Source: Hemicordylus capensis
Lineage: Eukaryota; Chordata; Lepidosauria; Squamata; Cordylidae
DNA length: 64,000 bases
Assembly: GCF_027244095.1 (NCBI RefSeq)
Contig: NC_069662.1
Location: 59,048,001-59,112,000 of the forward strand
Direction of reading: 5' to 3'
Shown here: positions 12,540 to 23,672 of the stretch, piece by piece
Position numbering within the stretch: position 1 is the stretch's first letter
Layout: every line of letters begins with the position of its first letter
Translations under genes and position numbers: made by a program
The notes under the pieces: generated by a model
Database searches by the model: none
Seen by the model: only the letters and a program-made list of their open reading frames with translations
Told to the model about the DNA's origin: nothing

Positions 12540-12628
12540 CTGGATGAGACCTTTCAGTTCCTCTTCTGTTAAACAGTCAATGGGGTCTTCCTGGGGAGAG
12601 CTATACTCCACTGCCACTTTCTCATTCT
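12540..12628 (-). CDS. Orphan exon candidate, acidic protein segment
   Basis: On the minus strand a pyrimidine-rich acceptor (TGTCTGTTTCAG) precedes 89 bp that remain open to a donor (CAG|GTAAAT). The product includes NEKVAVEYSSPQEDPIDCLT followed by EEELKGLIQ. It is acidic and hydrophilic, without a domain I recognise. Codon composition and splice context look like a real host exon. The host gene is unknown, and it could belong to the same minus-strand transcription unit as the LRR exon or to none. Confidence 0.45.
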
Positions 12629-13079
12629 CTGAAACAGACAAGTTAAGAAGGCCAAGTTTTAACAAATGAATATTTAAAAGCAAAATCCTTTTGCTTATTA
12701 TTTTGTAACATTCCTCACCTTTATTCAAGATTTGGAATTCAATGATGATTTTTATCTTTGTCTTTCTAAAGAGTCCATAACAGCTATTTGGTGTCCTACA
12801 TGCAGCAAAAAGAAGACACATGCCCTGATCTCAGGCTTACAATCCAGAGTCCAACTAGATAGGACACAAGAGATCTGGCAGCAGGAACTCCTATATCACA
12901 TCTGGCTTGGCCCTCAGGAGGACTAGGCACACAAGGGAAGGGGAGTGGAGGAGGGGAAAGGCAGATGTGCAACATCAATTACAAAATGCCGGTGTAGACA
13001 TGAGTTTGTATTAGGAAGAAGGGCAATCAGGAGGTAAGGAGATTGAATAATAGGGTAGAACACAAGATGATGGGCAGTG
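12629..13079. other. Intronic-looking sequence, nothing recognised
   Basis: About 450 bp between the orphan exon and the next dispersed repeat. No motif supports a gene or element. Confidence 0.4.
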
Positions 13080-13325
13080 TCATAGGAACATAGGGAGCTG
13101 CCTCTACCAGACCAGTATCCATCTAGCTCAGTATTTTCTACACTGACTTGCAGCAGCTTTCCAAGGTTCCAGGCAGGAGTCTTTCCCACCCCTACCTGGA
13201 GATGCCAGGGATAAACTTGGGAACTTGTACATTTAAATTCTTCCTTTAAACGGGAAAACATTTCTACATTCCGGCAGATGCTCTGTAGAGATGTAGACAG
13301 ATGATCTACCACAGGACTACAGCCC
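13080..13325 (+). repeat. Interspersed repeat, 'GGAACATAGGAAGCTGCC' family
   Basis: A diverged copy of the repeat at 5,562. It has 'aacatagggagctgcc', 'ccaaggttccaggcagga' and the 'gatgccagggataaacttgg' block. Confidence 0.7.
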
Positions 13326-13368
13326 CAACCCCAAAGGGGAGTATGATACCCTTACTAGACAGTGCTCA

Positions 13369-14150
13369 TAGGAACATAGGAAGCTGCCATATACTGAGTC
13401 AGACCATTGGTCTATCTAGCTCAGTATTGTCTTCACAGAGTGGCAGCGGCTTCTCCAAGGTTGCAGTCAGGAATCTCTCTCAGCCCTATCTTGGAGAAGC
13501 CAGGGAGGGAACTTGGTGTTGGGAATGCTCTCTGGTAAGAGAAACCCTTTTTCATTATAGCAGAATGCACAGAGGCACAACACAGTGGAATTCGGTTAGA
13601 CATGCGTGTAAGCTGAGAGTAAAATAACTTGGAGCCAGTTCATAGTTTCAAATCAATATAAGGAGTATTTATTAGTGAACTCCATTCTAGAAAGTAAATT
13701 GGAGAGATAGTATCTCTTATCTATCTATCTATCTGGATGTAGATGGATTGATTTCTGCACACATGGTGCAGGGAGAGAAGGGTTTGCCTTGCATGTTGCA
13801 AGGGAGAAGAAAGGGAAGAAAAAAGGGGAAGAGGAAGTGGCAGGAAGGAAGGAAGTCCCTGAGAGTAGCAATCTACATATCAAAGGGATAGTGTCAGAGT
13901 AGTAGAGAAGGGATGACCAATGTCTTGACCCTCTAGCCCTCTGACTCACTAGTCTGTCCTCCTATGTCACTGAGACAAGAGACAGTGCACAGTCCTTCAC
14001 TTCCAACACTTGGAACCTTCTGCTCTTCCCAGAGTGGCTCCATCCCCTGAGGGGAATATCTTATGGTGCTCACACTTCTAGTCTCCTATTCATATGCAAC
14101 CAGGGTGGACCCTGCTTAGCTACGGGGACAAATCACGCTTGCTACCACAA
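13369..14150 (+). repeat. Same repeat family, split by a solo LTR
   Basis: The repeat runs 13,369-13,516 and resumes at 14,009 with 'cttggaaccttctgctcttc'. The break coincides with the LTR and its CTTGG duplication, so the repeat was in place first. Confidence 0.85.
13517..14008 (-). mobile_element. Solo LTR, TGTTGGAA family, copy 2
   Basis: A 492-bp fossil bounded by TGTTGGGA and TTCCAACA with a perfect 5-bp target duplication CTTGG (13,512-13,516 and 14,009-14,013). The sequence is homologous to copies 1, 3 and 4. Solo LTRs arise by recombination between the two LTRs of an integrated element. Confidence 0.9.
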
Positions 14151-14840
14151 GGAGGGCATGGAGGGAGAACAAGCAACTGAAGGCATCTGAAAGTCAAGTC
14201 AATGGAAGAAGTTTAAATAGGATATAAGAAGAAAGAGGGAGCTAATGCAGAAATCAAAAGAGAGCAGCAACATGATCATAGTAAGGACTAGATAAGATTT
14301 GCTGATCTGAAGACTTTAAGGCAGAGGAAAGAGGTTTGAGATAAGGAAGCAAGGATCAGCAAAAGAGATGCAAAAGGCCAGCACAAGAGGGAATGAGGGA
14401 GGAAAGAACAATTTCAGTTGCTTCAAGAGAAGGAAAAAGGGAAATGTTATAGATATTATGGAGATGACAAACGAGATAAGACTACCAATTGAGTGGATAT
14501 GTGGGGAGAAAAAGAAGAAGCAAAGGATAACACCAAGTCCACAAGTTTGTGGAGTCTTAGAAACATAATTGCAAAACAGTAGGCTTTTCCAAGTTTGTGG
14601 GGAAAGAAAAAGTAGAATTGCCTAAGAGAAAAGAATGAGCCCTGGGGGCGGTGGGGTGGGGGAGCTGTGCTTGTATTTGAATTCAGCATTGAAATAAAAA
14701 GTCATCCAGGAAGGAGAACAAAAGAAATCTATTTAGCCTATTAAAGCAGCAGAAGTCCTAGTTAAGGAAGGAGATCAAGCAAAAGGAGGATCAGACTGGA
14801 GATCATTAGCAGATGAAGTACTTTCGTTTGTTGGTCCTAG
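14151..14840. other. No gene or element recognised
   Basis: Purine-rich, unique-looking sequence up to the CR1 3' end. There is no supported feature. Confidence 0.4.
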
Positions 14841-14970
14841 ATTTCCTGGCAATCAATTTCATGGGATGACTCCTGGTTCTAGTGTTATGTGAGAGGGAGG
14901 GGAATTCCTCTCTATCCACTTTCTAAACACCATGCATGATTTTATAGACCTCTATCATGTCTCCCCACAG

Positions 14971-15510
14971 TCATCTTTTTTCTAAACTAAATAGCCCCAG
15001 GTGTTGTAGCCTTGCCTCATAAGGAAGGTGCTCTAGGCCCCTGATCATCTTGGTTGCCCTCTTCTGCACCTTTTCCAGTTCTACGATGTCCTTGTTTAGA
15101 TGTGGTGGCCAGAATTGTACGCAGTACTCCAGGTGTGGCCGCACCATCGTTTTGTATAAGGGCATTATAATCTTAGCAGTTTTATTTTCAGTCCCCTTCC
15201 TAATGATCCCTAGCGTGGAACTGGCCTTTTTCACAGCTGAAAAAGCACATTGAGTCAACACTTTCAACCAGCTGTCCACCATGACCCCAAGACCCCTCTC
15301 CTGGTCAGTCACCGACAGCTCAGATCCCATCAACATATACTTGAAGTTAGGGGGTTTCGTCCCAATGTGCATCATCACTTCACACTTGCCAATACTGAAG
15401 CGCATTTGCCACTTTGTCGCCCACTCACTCAGTTTGGGGAGATCCTTTTGGAGCTCCCCACAATCTGTTTTGGATTTTGATACCCAAAAAGAGTTTGGTA
15501 TAATCAGCAA
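14971..15510 (-). pseudogene. CR1 ORF2, C-terminal RT segment
   Basis: An open stretch of 179 codons. It covers the thumb and C-terminal region of the CR1 polymerase: 'LSEWATKWQMRFSIGKCEVM', 'LGVMVDSWLKV', 'IMPLYKTMVRPHLEYCVQFW' and 'LEKVQKRATKMIRGLEHL'. The catalytic palm lies in the broken region to its right. It is not a functional enzyme. Confidence 0.85.
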
Positions 15511-16218
15511 ATTTGGCCACCTCGCTGCTTAGCCCTGCTTCTAGATCATTTATGAATAAGGTTTAAAGCCCCGGCCCCAGTACAGATCCTTGGGGGACCC
15601 CACTCCTTACTTCCCTGCAGTGTGAAAACTCTCCATTTATACCTACCCTGTTCTCTGTCTTTCAGCCAGTTAGCAATCCACACATGTACTTGTCCCCTAA
15701 CCCATGACTGCAAAGTTTTTTCAAGAGTCTTTGACAGGGAGCTTTGTCAAAAGCTTTTTGGAAGTCCAGGTATATTATGTCAACTGGATCACCTTGATCC
15801 ACACACTTGTTGACACTCTCAAAGAACTCCAAAAGGTTTGTGAGACAAGATTTACCTTTGCAGAAGCCATGCTGGTTCTCTCCCAGCAGGGCCTGTTCTT
15901 CTATGTGCTTTACAATTTGATCCTTGAGGATGTTTCCATTGATTTGCCTGGAATTGATGTTAAGCTAACCAGCCTGTAATTTCCTGGAGCACCCCTTGAT
16001 CCCTTTTTGAAAATCGGTGTTTATATTTGCTACTTTCCAGTCCTCCAGTACAGAGCCCGAATGCAGGGTTAAGTTATATATGTTAGCAAGGAGGTCGGCA
16101 ATTTCACATTTGAGTTCTTTGAGGACTCTTGGATGAATGCCATCCGGCCCTGGTGATTTGTTAGTTTTTCATTTTTCCAGACAGTTTACAACATCATCTC
16201 TTGTCACTTCTATCTAAC

Positions 16219-16596
16219 TCAGTTCTTTAGCCTCCATCCCCGAAAAGCCTGGTTCAAGAACAGGTATATGCTCAGTATCCTCTGCATGAAGACGGATGCA
16301 AAGAACTCATTTAGCGTCTCTGCAACCTCCATATCCTCCTTAATAATCCCTTTCACTCCCTCATTGTCTAATGGTCCAACCACCTCTCTGGCAGGTTTCC
16401 TGCTTCTGATGTATTTAAAGAAGTTTTTGCTGTTCCTCTTGATACTTTTAGCTAAATGTTCCTTAAACTCTCTTTTTGCCTCCCTTATTGTCACCTTGCA
16501 GTTCTTTTGCCAGAGTTTGTGTTCCTTTCTGTCCTCTTCGTTTGGACAGGCCGTCCAATTTCGGAAGGAAGCCTTGTTCCCTTTTATGGCTTCCAT
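16219..16596 (-). pseudogene. CR1 ORF2, linker between endonuclease and RT
   Basis: Matches the CR1 segment with 'WQKNCKVTIREAKREFKEHL', 'NSKNFFKYIRSRK' and 'EVAETLNEFFASVF', which precedes the RT fingers. It ends shortly after in degraded sequence. Confidence 0.8.
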
Positions 16597-16619
16597 GGCG
16601 GTAGCTGGGTGGAGCCAGC

Positions 16620-16831
16620 GCCAGAGCCAGTGTGGTGTAGTGGTTAGAGCGCTGGACTAGGACTGAGACCCGGGTTCATATCCCCATTCAGCCATGAAAC
16701 TAGCTGGGTGACTCTGGGCCAGTCACTTCTCTCTCAGCCTAACCTACTTCACAGGGTTGTTGTGAAAGAGAAACTCATGTACGTAGTACACCGCTCTGGG
16801 CTCCTTGGAGGAAGAGCGGGATATAAATGTA

Positions 16832-16880
<49 letters not shown>
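16620..16880 (+). repeat. Sauria-type SINE inserted in CR1
   Basis: The tRNA-like head 'gtggtgtagtggttagagcg' and the B-box-like 'GGGTTCATATCC' are followed by the family body. The tail 'gggatataaatgtaatt' runs into an (AAT)n microsatellite to 16,880. It interrupts the CR1 ORF2, so it is younger than that copy. Confidence 0.9.
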
Positions 16881-16881
<1 letters not shown>

Positions 16882-17409
16882 CTGTTAGCCATGCTGGCAT
16901 CCTCCTGGACTTAGTGGCACCTTTCCTCCTTTTGGGTATACAGTCTAACTGGGCTTCTAGTATTTGTGGTTTTGAGCAAACTCCATGGATTCTGGAGGGA
17001 AGTGACTCTCCTGATTTTCCCTTTCAGTTTTCTTTTCACCATACTCATCATTTCCCTGTCCTTTCTATAGAGTTTATATCCAGGGATAATAATGTCCCAC
17101 TGATTCTCACGGTTCTGTTATGCCCATTATATATATTTCTGCATTAGCAACCAAGCACTTCAGCTCACCCATCTTGGCTCGGAGGCTTCTGGCATTGGCA
17201 TATAAGCACCTATACTCTGAAACTCTCACCTGGTGTATGCTATCTTTCTTTTGACTCTTTGATCAGCTGGCACAGGCTTCTGTCTGCTCTTTATGTGGTT
17301 CTGCTCTGTCCCTTTCGATTTTATCTGAATCCTTTGTCCCCACGCACTTTAAAGGATGGCATTTGCTGAACCGCATACTGCCCAGCTCCTGTCGGCTATC
17401 CCCCAGGCG

Positions 17410-18310
17410 TCATTTTAAAGGCTGCTCTGCAACCTTTTTAATTTTAAGCGCCAGCAGTCTAGTTCCATCTTGGTTCAATTGCAGCCCGTCCTTTTTGTAC
17501 AGGACTTGCTTGCCCCAAAATGGATCCCAGTGCCTAACTAATCTAAACCCCTCCACCCGGCACCAATGTCTCATCCACACATTGAAACCCCTCAGTTCTG
17601 CCTGTCTCACTGTACCTCCGTGTGGAACAGGTAGTGTTTCTGAGAATGCTACCTTGGGGGTCCTGGACTTCAATACACTACCTACTAGCCTAAATTTGGC
17701 TTCCAGGTCTGCCCGACTACATTTCCCCACATCGTTGGTGCCGGCATGCACCACGAAAGCTGTCTCCTCCCCAGCACTGCCCAACAGCTTATCTAGGCGC
17801 TGCGTGATGTCCGCAACCTTCGCACCGGGCAGGCAAGTCACCGTGCAGTCAACACACAGTCACAACCCCATCTCCCTATACCTCTAAAGATTGAATCACC
17901 CACTACAAGGAGGCCCCCGCCCCCGGAGGAGTATCCCCTGTGCGAGAGGATATGAGCTCATCTTCCAATGAAGGGTTCCCTCCTAAAGGAGCATTTCCCT
18001 CTTCCTCAGACCAATGTCTTCCTTGCCAGAGACCTTCATTCTCCCTGACAGCAGAGGAGCTATCAGCCCTGGAGTGGGATGCCTCTACCACATCCCTGAA
18101 AGTCTCGTCCGCATGCCTCTCCGTCTCTCTGACCTTCTCCAGATTCACCACCTTGGTCTCAAGGGAACAAATTTGTTCCCTGAGAGCCAGGAGCTCATTG
18201 CACCGAGCACACACCCATGACTTCTGCCCATGGGGCAAATAGTCATACATGTGGCACTCTGTGCAATACACTGGGAAGTGCCCCCTCCCCTGCTGACTTT
18301 CTATCTTCAT
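17410..18310 (-). pseudogene. CR1 ORF1 (Cys-rich and esterase-like domains)
   Basis: Two adjoining open segments. The right one (17,903-18,310) has a Cys-rich block, CTECHMYDY...CARCNELLALREQ, and a coiled-coil-like stretch. The left one (17,410-17,841) has the SGNH-like esterase signature around FVVHAGTNDVGKCSRADLEA, with a later LNQDGTRLLA. This arrangement is known for CR1 ORF1 in reptiles and birds. The two are out of frame with each other here, so the ORF is broken. Confidence 0.8.
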
Positions 18311-18335
18311 ACTGGTTTTGTTGTCTGTTTACAGT

Positions 18336-18348
18336 ATTTAGAGATAGT

Positions 18349-18391
<43 letters not shown>

Positions 18392-18600
18392 CATTTATAT
18401 CCCGCTCTTCCTCTAAGGAGCCCAGAGTGGTGTACTACATACTTGAGTTTCTTCTCACAACAACCCTGTGAAGTAGGTTAGGTTGAGAGAGAAGTGACTG
18501 GCCCAGAGTCACCCAGCTAGTATCATGGCTGTATGGGGATTTGAACTCGGGTCTCCCCGGTCCTAGTCCAGCACTCTAACCACTACACCACACTGGCTCT
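18336..18600 (-). repeat. Sauria-type SINE inserted in CR1
   Basis: Antisense copy. It has the (TTTA)n tail at 18,341-18,391, then 'atatcccgctcttcctc', and ends with the inverse of the tRNA head at about 18,600 ('ccactacaccacactggctc'). Confidence 0.9.
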
Positions 18601-18623
18601 CAGGTCTCAGCTGTAATGGTCGG

Positions 18624-18827
18624 CTATGTAACTGTCCAAACAGCCTTTCTCAAGAATATGATGAAGAGATTTATACTTACATTCTCTTCTCCACTGGGCT
18701 CCTTGTGATCACAGGGGCTTGTTTCAGGCTCCCCCGCACACTTTCCGCTAACCTCCTGCAAAACTCCAGTGTCCTGTTTGCTATCCCTGTTCACTATGCT
18801 CTGTTCGCTATGCTCTTGGGCCTTCAC
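18624..18827 (-). pseudogene. Probable CR1 ORF1 5' portion
   Basis: A 67-codon hydrophilic frame right of the SINE, in the same orientation and position as CR1 ORF1. I do not recognise a domain. It could be 5' leader sequence. Confidence 0.35.
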
Positions 18828-18960
18828 CTCTTATGTAGGGAGTAGACTTCCAACTGAGACACAGAAGGTGGGTCAAAGGAATGTCAAAGGAAAGTGGGGC
18901 CACCCACAGTCCTAGCTGACTCCGCCCCCTCCAGGCAGGGACAAACAAAAACATTGGAGT

Positions 18961-19372
18961 TTGCTAGCCTTGGCAAATGCTAGCTCTGGCAAATCACACA
19001 CAGAGAGATTAGGATTTATCCCTTAAACCAGCCCCTCAAAATCTCCCCTCCTCCTGTTAGTTTGAACGGGGGAAGGCTAGTTGTTCTGTTTAGAAAAGCT
19101 TGCTCACCGCCTCAGGCTGTGTCTGCTCTTCACAGAGTAGGCTTCCAACTCTTTATTGCCACTGCTTCTCTTGCTCGAGTAGCTGGATCAGTTTCCTTCT
19201 TGTTCTCTTCTTCTTATGCACAAGTCTCCCCTGCTGATGGGGGTGGAGGGAAAGAAGCAGCCACTGTATCTAGCCAAGCAGAAGCAATGAGGAGAGGCCA
19301 CCACCCTATGCTAGAAGCACCATTTTCTCTGTCTCCACTCCTGACTTGCAATTTAAAACAGTGACATGCCCA
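18961..19372. other. No gene or element recognised
   Basis: About 400 bp between the CR1 5' limit and the next SINE. One open frame of 100 codons has no recognisable motif. Confidence 0.35.
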
Positions 19373-19608
19373 GAAGAGCCAACATAGTGTAGTGTTTAGA
19401 GTGTTGGACTAGGACCAGGAAGACCCGAGTTTGAATCCCCATTCCACCATGAAACTCACTGGGTGACTCTGGGCCAGTCATGTATCTCTCAGCCTAAACT
19501 ACCTCACAAGGTTGTTGTGAGGATAAAAATAAGCATGTACACCATGCTGAGCTGCTTGGAGGAAGAGCGGGATATAAATGTAAAAATAAATTAAATAAAT
19601 AAAAAAAG
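19373..19608 (+). repeat. Sauria-type SINE
   Basis: Head 'agtgtagtgtttagagtg', B box-like 'GAGTTTGAATCCC', body and 'gggatataaatgtaaaaata' tail, all in family order. Confidence 0.85.
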
Positions 19609-19930
19609 ATAAGGCAGCTGGGCAATGGAGAAGAGGTAGAGACCACTGTCTGCATCAGGAGTGGAGCCAGGATAAATGGGAGGACACACAAAAGGAGGGT
19701 GACAGAGTGTAGAGGAGCTGGTGGGAGGCGGTGGTCGCAGGCAGATGAGACTACACCTGCAGAGGGGCAGGGTGCCTACACTTGCCACCCTATGGTATAA
19801 GTGCCACCTGAGGCTGTCACCTCACCTTGCCTCATGGGGGAGCCATCCCATCGGGATTAAGAATGCCTTAGCCCACAATTTGCTGCCCTTGGCCTTCATC
19901 ACCATGCATTTCTGGATGGCAAGTCGCCTC

Positions 19931-20095
19931 TAGAGATGTGCGGTTCGGTTCGGATCCGAACCGGTTCGTTCCAAACCGGTTCGGATTCGGCGGTTCGATC
20001 CCGGACCGAATCGGGCCCTTTTGGGACCGATCCGGACCAAACCTGAGCTGGTTCGGATCTGAGCCGGTTCTGATTTTCCGAACCGGTTCAGGAGT
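19931..20095. promoter_or_regulatory. hAT subterminal motif cluster
   Basis: At least eight GGTTCGG or CGAACC half-sites, several arranged as GAACCGGTTC palindromes, sit just inside the element's 5' end. Such clusters are typical transposase-binding regions in hAT elements; binding here is inferred. Confidence 0.5.
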
Positions 20096-20952
20096 GCCAG
20101 AGGCTTCTATGGACTGTTTTCAGTGTCTCTGTGAAGTTTGGTGTGTGTCCTCCATTTTGTGGCTCATTCCTGAAACTTTTGCTCCTGGCATCCATTTTGT
20201 GATGCTATTTTCAGGCATTGTATTGGCTGCGCTGTTGATCCTTTGATTGGCCAGAATGAGTCCTTTGGTCTGGTAGGCTGCTTGGCTGTTGCACTGTTGA
20301 GAGCTGGCACCCTGTTGGCCGTGGGGGGAGTGCAAAGGTGGGGGCTTCCAAAGGAGGGAATTTCAAACCTATATAAACCCAAGCCTCTTGCCTAGAAACT
20401 TCTCTTGGCTGCAGTTGTGGGATCATCTCTGAGACCTTGCTCTTTTGCTGCTGGTGTCTGCTGTGAGTCCCTGACTGTGTGTCATATTAGTGTGTGTCTG
20501 TCTCTCTGCTCTCTCTGTGTGTTGTTGTGTGCCACCTTTTGTCCATCTGCCCTCTGTGTCTGTCTCATCTGTCCAAAGTTACCTCTTTACTTTTCCCTCA
20601 ACTTTTCCCAACTTTTCCTGTTGTGTTTTCTTCTGTTCTCTTCTCCCTTTACCCTTTCTCTCTCTCCCTCACTCATTCCTCCCAAAGTTTTGGCTTGCCC
20701 TCCCCCCCACCCCCACCCATCTTCTGCATTGCTTTGCTGTTTTTGTGCCTTCTTGCCTGACTTTTGTTCCACTGACTTTCATTCAATTTGATTGTTTATT
20801 GCTTCTGTGTAAATTTATATATTTGCTGCTTTTGGTTTTTAATTAATAACTTCTGCCATTGTTATTGCTGGCTGCTTGAGTTCTGTTTCTGAGGATTTAG
20901 TTTATATTATTGCTTCAATTGATTCCTTGGGTTCTGATTTTGATTGTTAATT

Positions 20953-21755
20953 TGTTCCCCTCTGGCCCTGCTCCTAGTTTCCCCCCTCCCTCCCTCCCTC
21001 CCTCCCACCCAGATAAGATTGTTTCCCTCCTCGCTGGTGCTGCTGCCTGTTGAGTCTTGCATTCCTTTGGATTTTGTTGTGGAATTAGGTTCTTCTGGTT
21101 TTGGTTTTGCTCGCTGTGTGTGTCCCACCCACTCCCCAGTCCCTCCCTGGTAGTTGTTGCCCCCCCCCCCCGAGAATTTCTGGCTGCCTTTTGTCCAAGG
21201 TTTCCTTTTTTTTACTTTGCATATAGATTGTTTTGATTCAAATTTGATTATTCCCCTCTGTGTGTGGTCCTGCTCCTAGCTTCCCTCCTCCCTCCCATCC
21301 AGAAACCCACTCCCCCCACCGCCACCTCCTCCACTCCAGCCCTATCCCCTCCCACCCAGACTGAGTGTTCCCCATCCTCCCTGGTGCTGCTGCCTGTTGA
21401 GTCCTGTCTTCCTTTGGATTTTGTTGTGAGATTAGCTTCTTTTGGTTCTGGTTTTGCTGTGTGTGTCCCACTCCCTTCCTCCCTGCTGGTTGTTGTTGGT
21501 TCCTCCCCACCCCCACCCCCAGACTTTCTGCCCAGTTTGGTCCCAGGTTTTCTTTTTTGGACTTTTTTTCATATTGATTGGTTTGGTTTGATTCATTGAT
21601 TGTTCCCCTCTGTGTGGTCCTGCTCCTAGCTTCCCTGCTCCCTCCCCTCCAGAAACCCACTCCCCCCACCACCACCTCCTCCACTCCTGCCCTGCCCCTC
21701 CCACCCAGATACTGCCCCCTTGACGGACACTAATCCCCCCAAAACACACCCTGCC
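20953..21755. repeat. About three tandem 300-350 bp units in hAT leader
   Basis: The block 'ttcccctctg' followed by 'cctgctcctag' and 'ttccct' starts near 20,954, 21,251 and 21,604. Each is followed by 'ctggtgctgctgcctgttga' or a related pyrimidine-rich text. The copies have diverged by indels. Confidence 0.7.
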
Positions 21756-22090
21756 CTCTGGTCTCTCCCCCTCTTGCCCCCCCGACTCCCTGCTACATAC
21801 CCCAGACCCCCTGAAACACACCCCACCCACCAAACACCCTCTGGTCTCTCCCCCTCTTGCCCCCTGACTCCCTGCTACATACCCCAGACCCCCTGAAACA
21901 CACCCCACCCACCAAACACCCTCTGGTCTCTCCCCCTCTCCCCCCCCAACTCCCTGCTACATACCCCAGACCCCCTGAAACACACCCCACCCACCAAACA
22001 CCCTCTGGTCTCTCCCCCTCTTGCCCCCCTGACTCCCTGCTACATACCCCAGACCCCCTGAAACACACCCCACCCCCCCAACACCCTCTG
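21756..22090. repeat. 82-83 bp minisatellite, four copies
   Basis: 'ctctggtctctccccctctt' recurs at 21,756, 21,839, 21,921 and 22,003, with a fifth partial start at 22,086. Between these lies 'ccctgctacataccccagac'. Units are nearly identical. Confidence 0.9.
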
Positions 22091-22996
22091 GTCTCTCCTC
22101 TTGGGACCGCTGCTGCTGTTGTCCTCCCACACCCGAATCCCCCCTCCCTGCTGCTACATTACAGCTCCCCGGGCTCCTCCTCCTCTCTTCTTCCTCTCTC
22201 TCTCTCTTTCTCTCTAATCATCCCTTCACTTCTTCTTCCTCCCACAGCTGCAGCCACACAGTAGCCTACCTCCAACCTCACCTGGAGGTCCCCGCCATCG
22301 GTTTTTTTTCTTTTGAAAGTTGTTCATTTCATTTGTCTCTGCTTGGGGGTGAGTTGAGCGACACAAATAGTGTTGTCTGTCTCCTCACTTCTGCCCCTCC
22401 GTCGTTGACCTACCCCAGCTGCCTGTGCCTCGAGCGGCCGCCCTGTTGTGTCCCAGCCCAGGGGTGGCTGGCTGGCGGCGGCGCATCCGTGACCAGCAGT
22501 GAGCGGCAGGAGAAGGACCGGAAGAAGAGGGGTTAGTGCGTGTGCAATTGTGCACCTTTTGTTGCCCCCTTTCCCTCCCTAGTTGGTGGTTTTAAATAGG
22601 GACACCCCTATTTTGAAATGCATTTGGGTGTGGGGAGGAGGGAGGGACCCTTGGAGAGGAGATTTACTGTTGTAACTTGTGTCTTCTTGCTCAATGAAGA
22701 AATTGCTGCTGTGTGCTGCGTTGCATTGCATGCATCTTGCAGCTGGTCTTTGAACAGGTGCCTTCCACAGTGTTTCATGGCCTCTGGGGCAGAGTGGGAT
22801 CATGGGTTCCGATGCTGCCACTACATGCTGGGCCAATGCCATGCCAGAGAGTTTCCTGGCCTCTGGGTGGGGCAGAGTGGGGTCATGGGTTCTGCTCTGA
22901 TGCTTGCTGCTACTACATGGCTGCTGTGCCAATACACATATATGATGATGATGTTCCATCCATGCTGCCATCAAGTGTTTGCTGCTGCTTGCTTGC

Positions 22997-23075
22997 CATG
23001 GTGGGCAGAGTCACAGTGTGGGCGAGTCACAGTGTGGGCAGAGTCACAGTGTGACGGGCAGAGTCACAGTGTGGA
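22997..23075. repeat. Short tandem repeat of 'gcagagtcacagtgtg'
   Basis: Four imperfect copies of a 16-20 bp unit centred on 'agtcacagtgtg' lie in the hAT leader. Confidence 0.85.
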
Positions 23076-23672
23076 TTCAACTTCTGTGCAGGTGTGACTG
23101 GGTTCTGGTTTTGGTTGTGTGCAATTTAAAGTCACTAAATAGGCTGCATTGAGGTTGATGCTCCCCCCACAGGAGCATTACTTGAAAACCACCCCCCAGG
23201 ACCATACCACACTGTGTTTCAGTTCACTAAATAAGGGTTTCCTCCTTTGATCTGCAGGTGCCCAAGCTTTGACTGCGTCCCTCCCCCCCCCGGTAGGTGC
23301 TGTGCCCTCCCCCCATCCACTCTCCCCAAAAATAAAAAATAAAAAACTTGACACCCACACCACAATTACTCCACCCTTTAATCCCCAATTTTTTAAAAAA
23401 CCTCCCAGACCCATCTCCCCAATTGGCTTGATTCCCAAATTTTAAAAGGTCACCCTCTCCCCCTCAATTCAATTGGCTTCCCCCCCATCAAAAAGTCTTC
23501 CATTCCTTTCCCCCCCAATTGGCTTACTTTTTCAGTCAGTCATGTTTATTTACGGTCATAGACCAAAATTTACATACATAATAATACACGTAATATAGTA
23601 ATAATATATACATAATATAATCAGGAACATGGACTCATCCTAATCAGCAATTTCCCGTTAGCATAATCTGAT

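Larger units (their letters stand above)
14845..18960 (-). mobile_element. CR1 LINE, decayed, interrupted by two SINEs
   Basis: From right to left, in sense order, it holds ORF1 pieces, a degraded endonuclease zone, the linker before RT and the C-terminal part of the RT ORF. ORF1 has a zinc-finger-like Cys block (CTECHMYDYL...CARCNEL) and a lipase/esterase-like domain (FVVHAGTNDVG). The RT part carries LSEWATKWQMRFSIGKCEVM and HLEYCVQFWPPHL. Sauria-type SINEs interrupt it at 16,620-16,880 and 18,336-18,600. Multiple stops and deletions show it is old. The left limit is approximate. Confidence 0.85.

Noticed and set aside
20405-21908. Several 100-158 codon frames in the hAT leader
   Set aside because: Pyrimidine-rich tandem repeats make stops rare. 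Frames overlap on both strands without a motif.
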